From NCBI GenBank assembly GCA_017893485.1, contig CM030366.1, positions 51,118,565-51,182,564 on the forward strand: DNA of 64,000 nt. The letters are read 5' to 3'. The stretch comes from Hemerocallis citrina. Its lineage: Eukaryota; Streptophyta; Magnoliopsida; Asparagales; Asphodelaceae. The position numbers were made by a program, and so were the translations under genes. Positions 1 through 12,356 of this stretch are shown here, one piece after another (position 1 is the stretch's first letter; every line of letters starts with the position of its first letter). Under the pieces are notes generated by a model. The model ran no database searches. It had not been told where the DNA came from and worked only from the letters and a program-made list of their open reading frames with translations.

Positions 1-859
1 AACCTGTTGATGCATGAATCAGATGATTTGTGTACCTGTCTGATTCATGAACCTGTTGCTGTTTCCTATTTTCCTGATCCCTGAGTACACGTCCCTATGG
101 GCTCCACTAAGAAATCTAAACGCAAACTTGTTTGAATGTAGCAACAGTGTGCCAAAAGGATGGATGCATGAAGTGCTACCTGGATAGTAATAAGCACAAG
201 ACTTGACTTGACATGACATAACTTGACATGCCTGACACCTGTTACATAATACTTGTTGCATGCTTGCCTGATACATGTTACCTTTAACCTGTTAGCACAT
301 TATGTTATTTGATTCTATTCATGATTCATGCTAGTTGTTTTATTTTGTTGCCGTGTCTACTGCATGCTATGTAGTTTATTCTTTCCTATGTACTTGTGCC
401 TGCAATATAAGCGGCCCGTAAATTGCATTGACGGGAGTTTTGTTTTCTTTTCCTCTTCCTGCAAATTATTCAATTGCAGATTAGTGTGATCAGCTGCCCA
501 ATGGAGTAGGGGATCTGAGATTCTAGTTACTGGAGATTTTTCTATATCTATTTATTTTCTTGTTGCTTATCTTCAACAATTGTACTTGGTTACTTGGATT
601 ATTTGTATTTGGAAAATGTTACCCAGGACTATTGACTTGTTCAGATGTAATTTATTTGAGATTAATATAATTTTGTTTCAAGTAAATCCTGTTAATATTT
701 TGATTCATATATGCATACTTGGTTGGCTTCTACTTCCTGCTCTGATTATTCCTGTGAAAGATTGTAAAGATCCTGACGGCTTATGGGTGATGAAAATCAT
801 TTGCTGGGCTTAGTTACGTATCCGTATTCCGTATCTCTTTTAGGAAGCGGGGTGTAACA
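1..859 (+). repeat. Element A 5' LTR, 3' part only
   Basis: This stretch matches the 3' fifth of the complete LTR at 5070-5938 and ends in GGTGTAACA, followed ten bases later by the primer binding site. The start of the LTR lies to the left of the window. Confidence 0.9.
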
Positions 860-869
860 AGGTTTTTAG

Positions 870-881
870 TGGTATCAGAGC
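870..881 (+). other. Element A primer binding site (tRNA-Met type)
   Basis: TGGTATCAGAGC is the usual plant primer site matching the 3' end of initiator tRNA-Met. It follows the LTR end after the spacer AGGTTTTTAG, the same spacing as in element D. Confidence 0.9.
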
Positions 882-1833
882 CCAGGTTTGGCTAATGTGT
901 TAGCTTGACTGATATATTAGAAAAGCTTGGCTCGATCTAGGATCGACACAACAGTACACAATCCATGCATGCATGAATGAACTAATAGTCAACATTGATC
1001 TGGATACTAGTCTTATTCCATTTATTTTGATCCATTCTTATTCAATCTCTTGATTCTTTCATTCTTCCGTTTATTTCAGTCGTCCTCTTTGATTGATTTC
1101 TTCTTGGGTATGAATTCATTCTATTCGTACCCATATTCCTTGATTCTGGTGTCATCCATTCTTTTCTTCTTGCTTGGTTCGTTGATTGGCATTGCTGGAT
1201 CTACTTTGACATGTTAGCGGCATGGATGTTCACCAGAAGAAGAAGTGTCGTCCTTTGCTCCAAGATGTGCATACAGAGTCTTCCCGATCAGAGTAGCGCT
1301 GCGGAAGCGTTGTGGGCCCATAACCCACATGTCTCAGGATTCTCTTGTTGTTTCTCATTCCCGACATTGTTTGCTTCTATCTATTCCTCGTACTCGTCTT
1401 CATCCGTTGATTCATTGGCTGTTCTAACTCTTCCTTGTCCATCCTTTCTTCGATTCCAGCTCTATCTATTTCTTCATCCCTTTGCCTTGTTATGTTGCAA
1501 GTCTTGTGTTGTTTTTTCTTCATTTTTCATACAGATTACTTCCTTCTTGCATTCCATTTTACCATCATGTACCCATTTATTATTTGATTCAATTTCTCCC
1601 TATTCATTCTCTCTTTGATTCCAGTTCTGCCTACTCCCTATTTTGCTTTGTTATCTTCTATTGATTCTTTTCCTTTGATACTGTTTATTTTCTTTCATGC
1701 ATTCCATTTGACCTCATTGTTATCTTCTTCCTCATTTTATGGTGTTGCCACTGTTTTGTTCCTTTCCCCAGTTCTCTGTTCTGTTATCCTCCCCCAAGTT
1801 TGCTTTTGCCTTGTCCTATGTACTGCCTAATCA
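882..1833 (+). other. Element A non-coding, pyrimidine-rich core
   Basis: The core between the primer site and the polypurine tract has no detectable Gag, protease, RT, RNase H or integrase motif in any frame. From about 1070 to 1830 it is strongly enriched in T and C on the plus strand. The open frames here (for example 1211-1618) encode only Ser/Phe/Leu-rich low-complexity peptides, as expected from biased composition. The first 120 bases after the primer site resemble the leader of element D (18640-18720), so this is a deleted or replaced chromovirus interior. Confidence 0.75.
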
Positions 1834-1873
1834 AATTTCGAGGACGAAATTTTGTTGTAAGGTGGGTAGGATT
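1834..1873 (+). other. Element A polypurine tract and conserved 3' signal
   Basis: The block AAATTTCGAGGACGAAATTT is followed by AAGGTGGGTAGGAT immediately before the 3' LTR. The same block precedes the 3' LTRs of B, C and D and is typical of Tekay/Del chromoviruses. It primes plus-strand synthesis. Confidence 0.88.
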
Positions 1874-2487
1874 TGTAACCCCTGTTTCCTCAAATCCGTA
1901 TTTTCTGTGTATTATCTGAGTTTGGGTTCTTTATGAAATTTTTCATTTCCTAAATTCGATTTATTTCAAATTTATTTTGTATCTCCTGTTAAAATTCATT
2001 TCTTTTCATTAATTGTATTTATTGTTATTTTCAAACGATTTTTATATGGTAATACAAACCCTATTAATGTTGTTATTATTATTTTTGTTATCAGTATTAT
2101 TATTATTACTGTTAATTTGATTTTTATCATTATTATTATGATTATTGGTAATATTGGTATTATTGTTATTATTACTATTAATATTATTACCCTTGATTTT
2201 TAATTTAAAAATCTATTTCTATTGATAATTGTATTGTAGTTATTTCAAATAATTCACATATTATAGTACGAAATATATTTGTTATGTAATTGTATCTTTT
2301 ATTGGAATTTTTTTTACTGGATTTTAACCCTTTCAACCCAAACCCATAATATCATATACTTGTTTATTAATCCCCAACCCACTTCCATCTTATACTACCC
2401 TACCCATTTACAATCCCCATACCCGAAACACGTTTCACTTTCCAGCCGTCATCCTCCTACTCCCCCTAAACCTGAAACTAAAATACC

Positions 2488-2500
2488 TATATATATAACC
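2488..2500 (+). promoter_or_regulatory. TATA box of element A 3' LTR
   Basis: CTATATATATAACC lies about 615 bases into the LTR, followed by the GC-rich leader. The chromovirus LTRs here all have a CTATATATA-type box followed by CCCTAA-rich sequence. Confidence 0.6.
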
Positions 2501-2949
2501 CTACCGTGCTAACCTAAACCCTAGCCTCCTCCGGCTCATCTATCTCCCCTTCTCCCTGGTACCCTCTGCCTGCTCGAGCTGCCCTCGCGACCCCACAGTG
2601 CGCCAGCCACCTCGACCTGCTGCTGCTGCCCCGTCCCCCTCAGCGTCACCGGTGCCACCGCAGCCCAGTTGCGACCTTACGTCTGCAGCGACTGCAGGAT
2701 CAGCCAGAGCACCGCCCTCTCCCTCGGCGACCACTACCTCCTGCCACCCAGTCATCGCCCTGCCACTCAATGACAGCAGCACTGCATCGTGTTTCCTCCC
2801 TGTCGCGTTGTCCTTTCTGCGATGCAACCACCCCCCTGTGGTCGTCGCCCTTGCCATCTCTGTCCCCACTGCGCCGCTACCCATGGTCGGATCCATGCCT
2901 GTGTAGCCCCTTGGTGGTTGCTGTGTGATTGGATTGCTGTTGATAAAAG

Positions 2950-3250
2950 TGAGTTGATCACTTTGATTTTGGGCCGTCGGATCTTCTTTGATCATCATGA
3001 TCATCTTGTCCCCTTGATTGATTGATTCCAGGCCGTCGATCACCTATGATCTTGATCTATTGGTTGCATCCATCAATTGCTTGATCCCTTGATCTCGACC
3101 ATCGGATCTGCTTGATCATCATCATCTTTATCATCAGTCTTGATCTAGCCATCCGATCTGATCCGATCATCTTGATCTTGATCTTTGATCTCAGCCGTTC
3201 GATTGTGTTCATGATCTCGATCATCTTCATCTTGTTCGCGATCAGTTGTT
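2950..3250 (+). repeat. GATC-dense block in element A LTR
   Basis: I count about 21 GATC tetramers in about 300 bases, mostly as TTGATC, GATCATC and GATCTTGATC variants without strict periodicity. It lies downstream of the GC-rich leader, probably in the transcribed R/U5 part of the LTR. The other LTRs in the window have no equivalent block. Confidence 0.7.
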
Positions 3251-4912
3251 CATCTTGTTCGTGAACATCTCGTTCGTGATTCGTTCGTTGTGTTTGTGCC
3301 CGGGAATGTGTTCTTGTTATTCTTGCTCTTGCTTCTTTGTTTCCATCGTCGTCTCTCAGGCAAGAAACTTGTATTCTTTTCTTTGTGTAATACAAGTACT
3401 AAATACTGCCTGTAGTGTAGTTGTTTTCTAGAAAAAAATTCTTATGTGAACCCCCTTGTTGTATCTTGTTGCTATTGTGTTGACCCGCCCGTAGTTGTCT
3501 CACTGCACACATGATATGAAATAACTTAGGGATGACCACTTCTTGATGTTTACATGCATGTTGTTCGTATGATATCGTGTGCTTGATGTGTTGATAGTAG
3601 TATAACTTGTTGTAGACTTGTGAAATACCCTATACCATGTTGCTTGGACAACTAGTACACCATATTTCATGTTTGGTTAAGATTTGGATGAGTTTCATGT
3701 GAACTAGTTGATTTTGTGCATGAAGGATATTTTCGGTTTTGTCGATTTCTATTTTTATTCAGCATTTTGGACCCTATTAAGTTCAGTATATTAAAACTAT
3801 TTGTAAACATGATCTGTAGAGAATTCTATCTATTTTCCAACCATTCTGACAGATCGCAATTTCGATTTATGAGTTATGAGTTATGACTATTTTACTATAG
3901 TTGTATAGAAAAATTCCAGATTTCGTTTTATATGAATTTTGTGGAGTAAACTATTTTTATTCTGATGTTAAAGGTATTATTTTGATCCAGTATTTTGCTG
4001 AGTATAACTAGACCTGATTGGGATTAACCCTGAATTTTTGTGGATTCAATTAATGGTTTTGACCTACCATTTTATACTTGCAAATAATAACTATACTAGT
4101 AGAATTTCCTTGCTGTTCAGTAAAGATACATAATTTCGACTTAATTCTACTTTCTGATTGAAAAATCTTTCTGAATATGAAAGTTAGCCTATTGTATATA
4201 GTTTATTACCCTTTTGACAGTTCGAGATTTCGATTTATATATTGTGAGATATTGTAGTTTTGGTACTTCAGTATTTATGATTCCAGATTTACAAAACTGT
4301 CGTATCTTGTTGCTTTCTAATTTTACTTAACTATTCTATTTATGTTGGAAAATTATGAAACTTTATTTTCTGTTACTAAGCATACTAGGGAATAGCCCAG
4401 ATTTTTCGTGGATTTAATTGGTGAGTTTTCATGCTGTTTTGCTATTTATAAATACAAACTTCTGATTTCTGGCAAAACATGTTTTCTAAATTCAAATCTG
4501 TTTTAAGACTTGTTTTTGTGAATTACCATATGACTTATATATATTTGCTAGATTCGACCGGGAGTCTATTATCCAGATTCTTTGACGGATCCAAATTTGC
4601 TTTTTAGTAGCAATGTGAATTCCAAAGTTAGTGCAGTACTGTCTTGCTCTCCTAAAATAGCAATTTCGTTGTTCTGTCCTGTTGAGAGTTGTCTTTCACC
4701 TGTACATGTTCATCTTTCAACCTGAGCCTGTTACTTATTTATGCCATGTTATACTTGCTCTGTTTTGTAACACATACATGCCTGTTTGATAATAATAACA
4801 AAATAACCAAGCCGGGGTTAAGGGAAAGATCTAGTAGTGGAAAAATAGAAATGTGTACTTAGAAGGGGGCCCATGTTTCCCATTTTATGTTTGATTCATG
4901 TTGATACATGAA

Positions 4913-5066
4913 CCTGTTGATGCATGGACCTGTTGGTTCATGTACCTGTTACCTGTTGATGCACAGACTTGTTGGTTCGTGTACCTCTTACCTGTTGATG
5001 CAGGAACCTATTGGTTCGTGTACCTGTTACCTGTTGATGCATAGACCTGTTGGTTCGTGTACCATT
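4913..5066 (+). repeat. 39-bp minisatellite in element A LTR, about four copies
   Basis: Units starting CCTGTTGATGCA begin at 4913, 4952, 4991 and 5030, a constant 39-bp period. Since 39 is a multiple of three, the minus strand gives a repetitive 13-residue reading frame that I regard as a by-product. Confidence 0.8.
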
Positions 5067-5938
5067 TGATTCATGAACTTGTTGATGCATGAATCGGATG
5101 ATTCGTGTACATGTCTGATTCATGAACTTGTTCCTATTTCTTGTTTTCCTAATCCCTGAGTACACGAACCTATGGACTCCACTACGAAATCTAAATGCAA
5201 ACTTGTTTGAATATAGCAACTATGTGGTAAAAGGATGGACGCATGAAGTGCTACCTAGCTAGTAATAAACACAAGACTTGACTTGCCATGACATAACTTG
5301 ACATGCCTGACACCTGTTACATGATACCTATTACATGCTTGCCTGATACATGTTACCTGTCACCTATTAGCACATTATGTTGTTTGACTCTGTTCATGTT
5401 TCATGCTAGTTGTTCTATTTTGTTACCATGTTTATTCCATGCTATGTAGTTTATTCTTTCCCATGTACTTGTGCCTGCACTACAAGCGGCCCGTAACTTG
5501 CATTGACGGGAGTTCTGTTTTCTTTTTCTCTTCCCGCAATTTTTTCAATTGCAGATCAGGGTGATCAGCTGCTCGATGGTGTAGGTGATTTGAGATTTTA
5601 GTTGCTGGAGATTTTGCTATATCTATTTATTTTTCTTGTTGCTTATCTTGAACAATTGTACTTGGTTACTTGGATTATTTGTATTTGAGCAATGTGACCC
5701 AGGACTATTGACTTGTTCAGATCTAATTTATTTGAGATTAATATAATTTTGTTTCAAGTAAATCCTGTTGGTATTTTGATCCATATATGCATGCTTGGTT
5801 AGCTTCTTTTGCTTCCTACTATGATTATTCCTGTGAAATGTTGTAAATATCCTGATAGCTTATGGATGATGAAAATCATTTGCTAGGCTTAGTCACGTAT
5901 CCGTATTCCGTATCTCTTTTGGGAAGCAGGGCGTGACA

Positions 5939-8900
5939 TTATCCTTGTTCACTCCTTGTATGCCCACATTCTTTTTTATTTCGGGGCAACTCATTCGTTT
6001 GTTTCATCCCGCTTCGTGGACTTACTCTGTTTGGTCAGTAGTGAGATGTCAGCAGCTTGGAGCATCACTAGAGGTGGAGGTACCATCGTGTGCTCTCAGG
6101 TCTGTGAGCAGAGCCCTTTGGTTATTTGAGGTGTTGATTTTGAAGCCGATTTAATTGTCATCAATAATTCTGGTTTTGATGTTATCTTGGAGATGGATTG
6201 GCTTGGCATTACTCATGCTGTGATTGACTACCGTAAGAAGAAGGTGGTGTTCATAATACCAGACCGTCAGGAATTTGAATTCCACGCTGGTGAAACGCTG
6301 CTTGGTCGTGTGAAGAAGTTGACAAGTCTTGAAACTAGAGTAATACAGGAAATGTGTGCTGATGGTGTTGTCGCACCTTTGGTAGTGCGAGAGTTTCTTG
6401 ATGTGTTCTGGGAAGATTTGCCAAGACTACCGCCAGACAGAGATGTTTTGTTTGGGATTGACGTCTGGCCGGGTACAGCTCCTATCTCTAAGAGCCCGTA
6501 CTGGATGACGCCTGTTGAGTTGGCTGAGTTGAAGAGCAGATTCAGGAGTTTCTTGATAAGGGTTTCATCTGGCCGAGTGTTTCTCCTTGGGGAGCTCTAG
6601 TTCTATTCGTCAACAAGAAGGATGATAGTGCAGATTGTGCATCGACTACTGTGAGCTGAACAAATGTCACAGTGAAGAACCGATATCCATTGCCGATGAT
6701 TGATGACCTGTTCGACCAATTAGGAGGTACTTCTATATTTTCGAAGTTGGATCTTCGTTCTGGTTTCCATCTGGTCAAGGTGAAAGTTAAGGATGTACAG
6801 AAGACTGCCTTTCGCACTCGATATGGGCACTATGAATTCTTGGTAATGCCTTTTGGAGCTACAAATGCTCCAGCTGTGTTCATGAGCTTGATGAATCGGG
6901 TCTTCTCTCCCTTCCTAGACAAGCTTATTGTGTTGTTCATCGATGATATCCTTGTGTATTCTCGGAGTCATAATGAGCATGCTAAGCAATTAAGGGTGGT
7001 CTTGCAGACATTGAGGGAACATCAGCTGTATGGGAAGCTTAGCAAGTGCGAGTTTTTGTTAGACCGGGTTGCCTTTCTTTGGTATATTATTTTTGGTGAT
7101 GGGGTTTCTGTCGACTCGTCCAAGATTTCTGCACTTAAGGAATGGCCGATGCCGAAGTCAGTATTTGAAGTTCGTAGTTTCCTTGGTCTGGCAGGTTACT
7201 ACAAGAAGTTTGTTCAAGATTTTTCGAAGATTGCCGGGCCATTGACCAAGTTGATCGAGAAAGATCTGAAGTTTGTGTGGGATGAATCCTGTGATAAAAC
7301 CTTCGCTAAGTTGAAGAATCGGTTGACATCAGCTCCGGTGTTAACTATACCAGATGGATGAGGTGGTTTCGTAGTTCACTGTGATGCCTCGAACAAAGGA
7401 TTGGGTGCTGTTCTGATGCAACGAGGCAAGGTTGTCACTTATGCATCTCGGAAGTTGAGGCCGCATGAGAAGAATTACCCTACACATGACTTGGAGCTTG
7501 AAACTGCGATTTTTGCCTTGAAGCTTAGGAGGCATTACTTACTTGGAGACCGAGTAGAGATTTTCACTGACCACAAAAGTCTCAAGTACGTATTCACTCA
7601 GAAGGAGCTGAATATGAGGCAGAGGCAATGGTTGGAACTGATGGCAGATTATGATATTAATTTACAGTATCGACCTGACAAGATTAATTTATTCCGGATG
7701 CTTTAAGCATAAGACCGGTTGCTGTGGTTCTAACTGAGCAGGAAGAGCTTTTGGAAGCCATGAGGAGGTTAGACTTGGAAGTGGTTTTGCCTTGTGCCGA
7801 GCAAAGTTGTATGATGCTTCAGCTATAGTCGTCATTGGTGTATCAGATTAAGGAAGCACAGTCAAGTGATGAGGAACTGCAGAGGTTTCGAGTCGAAGTT
7901 GAAGCAGGTTCGAGGACTGATTTGGTTATTCACGAGGATGGATGTCTCTGCTTTGGGACCCGCTTTTGTGTGCCGAAGGGGGAAGTCAGGCAGAAGCTAC
8001 TCGAGGAAGCTCATCGCTCTCCTTACTCTATTCATCCCGGTGGTATGAAGATGTATCGAGATCTGAAGATCAATTTCTGGTGGCATGGTATGAAGAGAGC
8101 TGTAGCGAGGTTTGTTTCGCAATGTTTGTTCTGCCAGCAGGTGAAAGCAGAACATCAGAGAACAGCTAGACTTCTTCAACCTCTTCCTATTTTGGAGTGG
8201 AAATTGGAGAACATTGCGATGGACTTTGTGACTGCTTTTCTGAGAATTCCCAAGGGTCACAATGCCATATGGAACATTGTGGATCAGTTGATGTAGAGTG
8301 CCCATTTTATTCCCTTCAGACTGGGCCAGTCTACGGAGAGCCTTGCGGAGAAGTATATGTAGGAGATTGTCAGATTGCATGGTGTCCCTATCAGTATTGT
8401 GTCAGACAAAGACATCAGCTTCAGATCTCAGTTCGGGAAAAGTCTTCAAGGCAGTCTTGGGTGCAAGCTGAACTACAGTATTGCATTTATACAGACGGAT
8501 GGGCAATCAGAGAAGACTATTCAGACATTGGAAGATAAGTTGAGGTCATGTGTTCTTCAATTAGGAGGATCTTGGGAAGACAATCTACACTTGGTGGAGT
8601 TTTCGTACAACAACAGCTACCAAGCGAGTCATAAGGCAGCTCCATACGAAGCATTGTATGGTCGGAAGTGTAGATCACCAGTGTGTTGGGATAACATTGG
8701 TGAAAGGAAGCTTTGGGGCCAGAGTTGATCACGAGGACCGTTGATGCTGTGGCTCAGATTAGGAAGCGTCTACAGGCAACTCAGGACAGACAGAGGAAAT
8801 GGGCAGATGTTCATAGGAGGCCATTGGAATTCGAAGTTGGTGATCATGTGTTCCTGAAGGTATCACCGTGGAAGGGTGTTATCCGGTTTTAAGGCGGGGG

Positions 8901-9161
8901 CAAGCTAAGCCCTAGGTTCATTGGCCAGTTTGACATGGTGGAGCGACTAGGCAAGGTGGCCTATAGACTCGCATTGCCATCGGCTCTATCTGGGGTGCAT
9001 AATGTTTTTCATGTCCGGTTTCGATCTTGGACCGACGGGAGAAGATTTTGAAGAACAAGGTCATCAGATTGGTTTTTGCTTGGAAACCTCACTCGCCGGG
9101 TGAGTCGGCTTGGGAACTTGAGGACAAGATTCAAAAGAAGTTTTCCCATTTTTTTGTGTAG
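5939..9161 (+). pseudogene. Element B pol remnant: protease-RT-RNase H-integrase-chromodomain tail (chromovirus)
   Basis: The 3' part of a Tekay/Del-like gag-pol, cut on the left by element A. The protease reads LFYFGATHSF where the family has LFDSGATHSF, so the catalytic Asp is Tyr. RT (about 6600-7360) keeps FIDDILVYS; RNase H (about 7370-7690) keeps CDAS and FTDHKS. Integrase (about 7835-8730) keeps its HHCC finger (CLFCQQ) and the D,D,E residues in MDFVTA, IVSDKD and QSEKTIQ. Breaks include TGA at 6127, small indels at about 6530-6665, TGA at 7359, a frameshift after 7700, TAG at about 7828 and 8294, and a frameshift near 8710. The chromodomain-side tail (about 9030-9161) keeps KNKVIRLV and HSPGESAWELED but lacks about 30 residues present in D. 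Confidence 0.9.
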
Positions 9162-9196
9162 TCCATTCTTCAGGGTTACCTTATTGCAACATAAAT

Positions 9197-9236
9197 AAAT
9201 TTCGAGGAAGAAATTTTATTGTAAGGTGGGTAGGAT
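9197..9236 (+). other. Element B polypurine tract
   Basis: AAATTTCGAGGAAGAAATTT is followed by AAGGTGGGTAGGAT directly before the TGTAACTCCC start of the LTR. Confidence 0.85.
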
Positions 9237-11394
9237 TGTAACTCCCGTTTTCGATTTTTACCTTCTTATTGGTATCCTTTGTAATCTCTTTTGTAATTCT
9301 ATAACATTTCATTTTGTTCCATTCTTGTATCGAATAATATTAGTTCTAATATTATTCATGAGCTATCATTTGATTTCAAGATGTTGTTCGAATCTTATTT
9401 CTTAATTTGAAGTTTGAATCCCATGAATTTGTCATTCTCTTTATTTCCTTTTATTGTTTTGGGTTGATAATTTTCTATTTATTTGATTCGTGATTTTTCC
9501 CTAGTTCATGAGTATATCAATCTTGGTTCTCACTCGTCTTCGGATCCATATTTAACCTATTGATATAACCCAATAACCCATTTTTATTGGATCCTAACCC
9601 TATAACCCACTACCCGTTAACCCAACTTAACCCTAATTCTCTCTATATATACACCCCCTTATTAACCCTAATTACTCCTCCTAATCATCTAAACCAACAG
9701 CCGTCATCACCCTCTCCCTCTCCACTGTGCTTTCCCGAACTCCCTTCAACCCATCTCCACCCTAGCCCTCAGCGCCTCATCAGCCCCCTGAGCACCTCCC
9801 TCAACTGATGCACCCTCCCCATCCTGCCTCTTCCACTACACCGTCTCCCTCACCCCATCCATAGAACTGCCTCCCTTACAGCAGACCTCGACCAACCCCC
9901 GTCCTTCCTCTTCGTATGTACCCATTCGGGTTCCCCATCACCGGAGAACCCCAGTGTCCCTATCCCCGTTGTCTACACCCTCCCACTCGACCACCGAACC
10001 CTGAAGCCACACCCCTGTTCTCCTTTGTGTTGCCGCAACCCATTGTCGGCCACCCTACGCCCCGCCAGCATTGATCGCCACCGTCGCAGTGCAATGCTGA
10101 GCCGTTGTTGCCTTGCTCTTGCTGACCCTCTTGCTGTTGTCTCTTTGCACGTAGTGTGCACGTGCTGCCCCAAGATCCTAATCCCGTTATTCAATTATTT
10201 CGGATCTAACATCGTATAAAGGCAAGTCACCATCTATTTCTTGAATCATTCATTATGTCTGTGTTCAAGAATATTCATTGAAATTTTCGCAAGTAGATCT
10301 CATCATATTCATTATATATTGTTGTTGCCTTGTGTCTCGTTGGAAATGTAGAGGATTTACACGAGCTCATCGCCTCATTCTTGACTTCGTGCCAGTATTT
10401 GACTCTAAAGATCATGTTTTTCATGCATTTCATATAGATCTCTTGATATCAGGAATTGTTCATGCATATCATCTCATCGATAAACTATTATAGAGTTGTA
10501 TCATAGGTTGCTAGTGATTGAACTATTGATTTGATGTATTGTTTGACATTAGATTGATGTATGGTTGTGTTTCTTCGCCGTGATCTCATGCTTACCATGT
10601 TAATCTAAGATAATCGACTAATTGAATTGATAACTATAACTCTATACCAGTTTTATACCATGGCATATGCTATTCCAGAATTTTTACTGTCTGTCTGAAA
10701 TTTGCATGATCTTTTCCACCCATCTGTTAACACAAAACCATGAATGTTTGTAAATATGAAATGTATCCCTATGTGTATAGTTTCAAGAATAATAAAAATT
10801 ATTTAATTCTGACTTATATTGCATGAGTTATGATTATTTTACCGCTGTTGTGTTTTATTTCCCGAATTTCCTGATTCATGATTACACCATGTTAAACTGA
10901 TTATTAAATAGATGAACTATTGTTCAAATATTGTCATGATAAATTCCAGATTGATAGTTAACATGCTTAGGGTCATGATAACTATTTTTACTGATTTTTA
11001 AAATAAATATTTACTGATTATATAACCAAAACTAATTGACATCGATAACCAGTAAGAATCAGTAATCTGTAGAGAACCCTGTAATTAACCTAACTACTCT
11101 TATCAGAACTTTGACTTTAAATATGTGTTGGAACCGGGCAGGAGTCTATTTTCTAGAACTTCTAGCATATCCACATTTGCTATTGTGTAGTAGCAGGAAA
11201 TCCGATTTTGGTGCAGTAACCTACTGCTGTCCAGAATTGAGTTTCCATATTTTTTATAATATAATCGGATCTATATTATTATATTTGATGCATTGAATTG
11301 TATGAAGTGTCATCATCCTAGTGTTCCCTATTAATCATCTCATCATTTCCCCCATTGAGTTTATAGTCCCAGTGCTCCCTATGGGTATCGTAAT
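9237..11394 (+). repeat. LTR shared by elements B (3') and C (5'), left part
   Basis: It begins TGTAACTCCCG and aligns along its length with C's 3' LTR from 62352 onward, with roughly 6-8% mismatches in two samples by eye. A CTATATATACACC TATA box lies at 9643-9655, followed by a CCCTAA-rich leader. It is interrupted at 11394 by solo LTR E. It resumes at 56767 after target duplication GTAAT/GTAAC, and the resumed part carries the AACAAGCCGGGGTTTAAGGG block that follows the equivalent position in element A. The same LTR therefore ends B and begins C. Confidence 0.88.
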
Positions 11395-11794
11395 TGTAGC
11401 ACCCCGAATTTCCAATATGATATCTCAGAAATATGTGGCACAATTCCCATCATCAACCTCAATTGTAATAGTAAACATAGCCAAAACACGAATAATTTTT
11501 TTTCAACTTTTATTACATCAATTCTTTACAAAACACAGCAGAAAATCTAATACCTTGATTTACAAATTCTTTCTTTTACAACATAATCCTTTACAATTTG
11601 CATAAGCCCTATTATCATTCTACCATAAGCATCCAATCCCAAGCTAACATGTACCTAACTATAAAACATGAGGCTAGAGATAACCCTAACCCCCAAAACT
11701 ACAGGGGTCAGCCATAATGGTGTGAGTGACATTAAAAGAAATGCAACATAAATAAAGGATAAAGACAAAAACAACATATATCAACAATAATAAT
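11395..11794 (-). repeat. Solo LTR E (reverse orientation), segment 1
   Basis: It begins TGTAGCACCCCGAATTTCC, the inverse of a chromovirus LTR end (GGGGTGCTACA on the minus strand). GTAAT precedes it, and GTAAC follows the far end at 56766, a five-base target duplication with one change. No internal region belongs to it, so it is a solo LTR. It is interrupted at 11794 by Tat element F. Confidence 0.75.
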
Positions 11795-12324
11795 TGATAT
11801 GGGTCAGATGACATGGCCCCTCCTGGGCCACAGGATCCCCTCAAATGGCATTCACCCCCGACGATCAGATCTACCACGTCAGCCCTAAACTGCCTAGGTT
11901 TCCGCCGCGTCAGCCTTAAACCACCTGGGATTCTGCCACATCAGGCCCACGGGCAAACGGGTCCAGACCCGGCCCCAAACGGGTCCAGACCCAGTTGGCA
12001 CTGCCTATAAATACCAGGCCCTCTACCCCTTCAATAGGTAATCAATCTTTTCCCTCTAAAAAGCCTAGTTATTGTTACTCTTCAGTGACTGAGCAGATCG
12101 TCGGAGGGCCTACCACCGGGACCAAGCCCGGTGTTCCTAGGCCGAGTGCAGGTACACGACACCTCTGGATCCGAGCCCAGCCTCCAGATCCGAGCTGAGC
12201 ATCCGACCTCCACCTCACTCCCGCCTCTACTCCCGAGCCGTCCCCTCTGGCTGAGGGTCGGGCGTATCGTCCATATCGAAGCTTCTGCAAAAATACAAAT
12301 TGAGAAGAACTCACACCTGGCGCA
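11795..12324 (+). repeat. Element F 5' LTR (530 bp)
   Basis: It begins TGATATGGGTCAG and ends ACACCTGGCGCA. Inside are a duplicated AACGGGTCCAGACCC motif (about 11955-11995) and a TATA box (12006-12013). It is about 108 bases longer than the 3' LTR, which has lost the TATA segment. Confidence 0.88.
12006..12013 (+). promoter_or_regulatory. TATA box of element F 5' LTR
   Basis: TATAAATA in the context GCCTATAAATACCAGG is a close match to the plant consensus. The matching part of the 3' LTR is deleted. Confidence 0.75.
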
Positions 12325-12330
12325 TCGGGT

Positions 12331-12342
12331 TGGCGCCGTCTG
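12331..12342 (+). other. Element F primer binding site
   Basis: TGGCGCCGTCTG lies six bases after the LTR end. TGGCGCC-type sites are usual in plant Tat elements; I do not assign the tRNA isoacceptor. Confidence 0.75.
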
Positions 12343-12356
12343 TAGGAACCCTCGGT

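Larger units (their letters stand above)
1..5938 (+). mobile_element. Element A: non-autonomous (LARD-like) chromovirus-type LTR retrotransposon
   Basis: Two copies of a long LTR flank a core of about 1 kb. The left copy enters the window already cut (1-859) and the right copy is complete (1874-5938, about 4.07 kb). The core keeps a primer binding site and a polypurine tract but no recognisable gag or pol, so the element would depend on proteins supplied in trans. The last 300 bases of the two LTRs differ at about 22 positions by eye. At 5938/5939 the LTR ends in GCGTGACA and joins directly to the protease coding region of element B, so A was inserted into B. The left target duplication lies outside the window. 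Confidence 0.85.
1874..5938 (+). repeat. Element A 3' LTR, complete, about 4.07 kb
   Basis: It begins TGTAACCCCTG and ends GCGTGACA. Inside are an AT-rich block with TTA/TAT runs (2040-2200), a TATA box (2488-2500), a GC-rich transcribed leader (about 2520-2910), a GATC-dense block (about 2950-3250), a long AT-rich middle, and a 39-bp minisatellite (4913-5066). It is longer than the LTRs of D, G and H (about 3.2-3.5 kb). No open frame here encodes a recognisable protein. Confidence 0.88.

Noticed and set aside
1211..1618. 135-codon open frame in the element A core
   Set aside because: Low-complexity Ser/Phe/Leu composition caused by a pyrimidine-rich strand; no similarity to Gag or any known domain.
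2540..3043. 167-codon minus-strand frame in the element A LTR
   Set aside because: It lies in the GC-rich LTR leader, overlaps open frames on the other strand, and has no recognisable motif.
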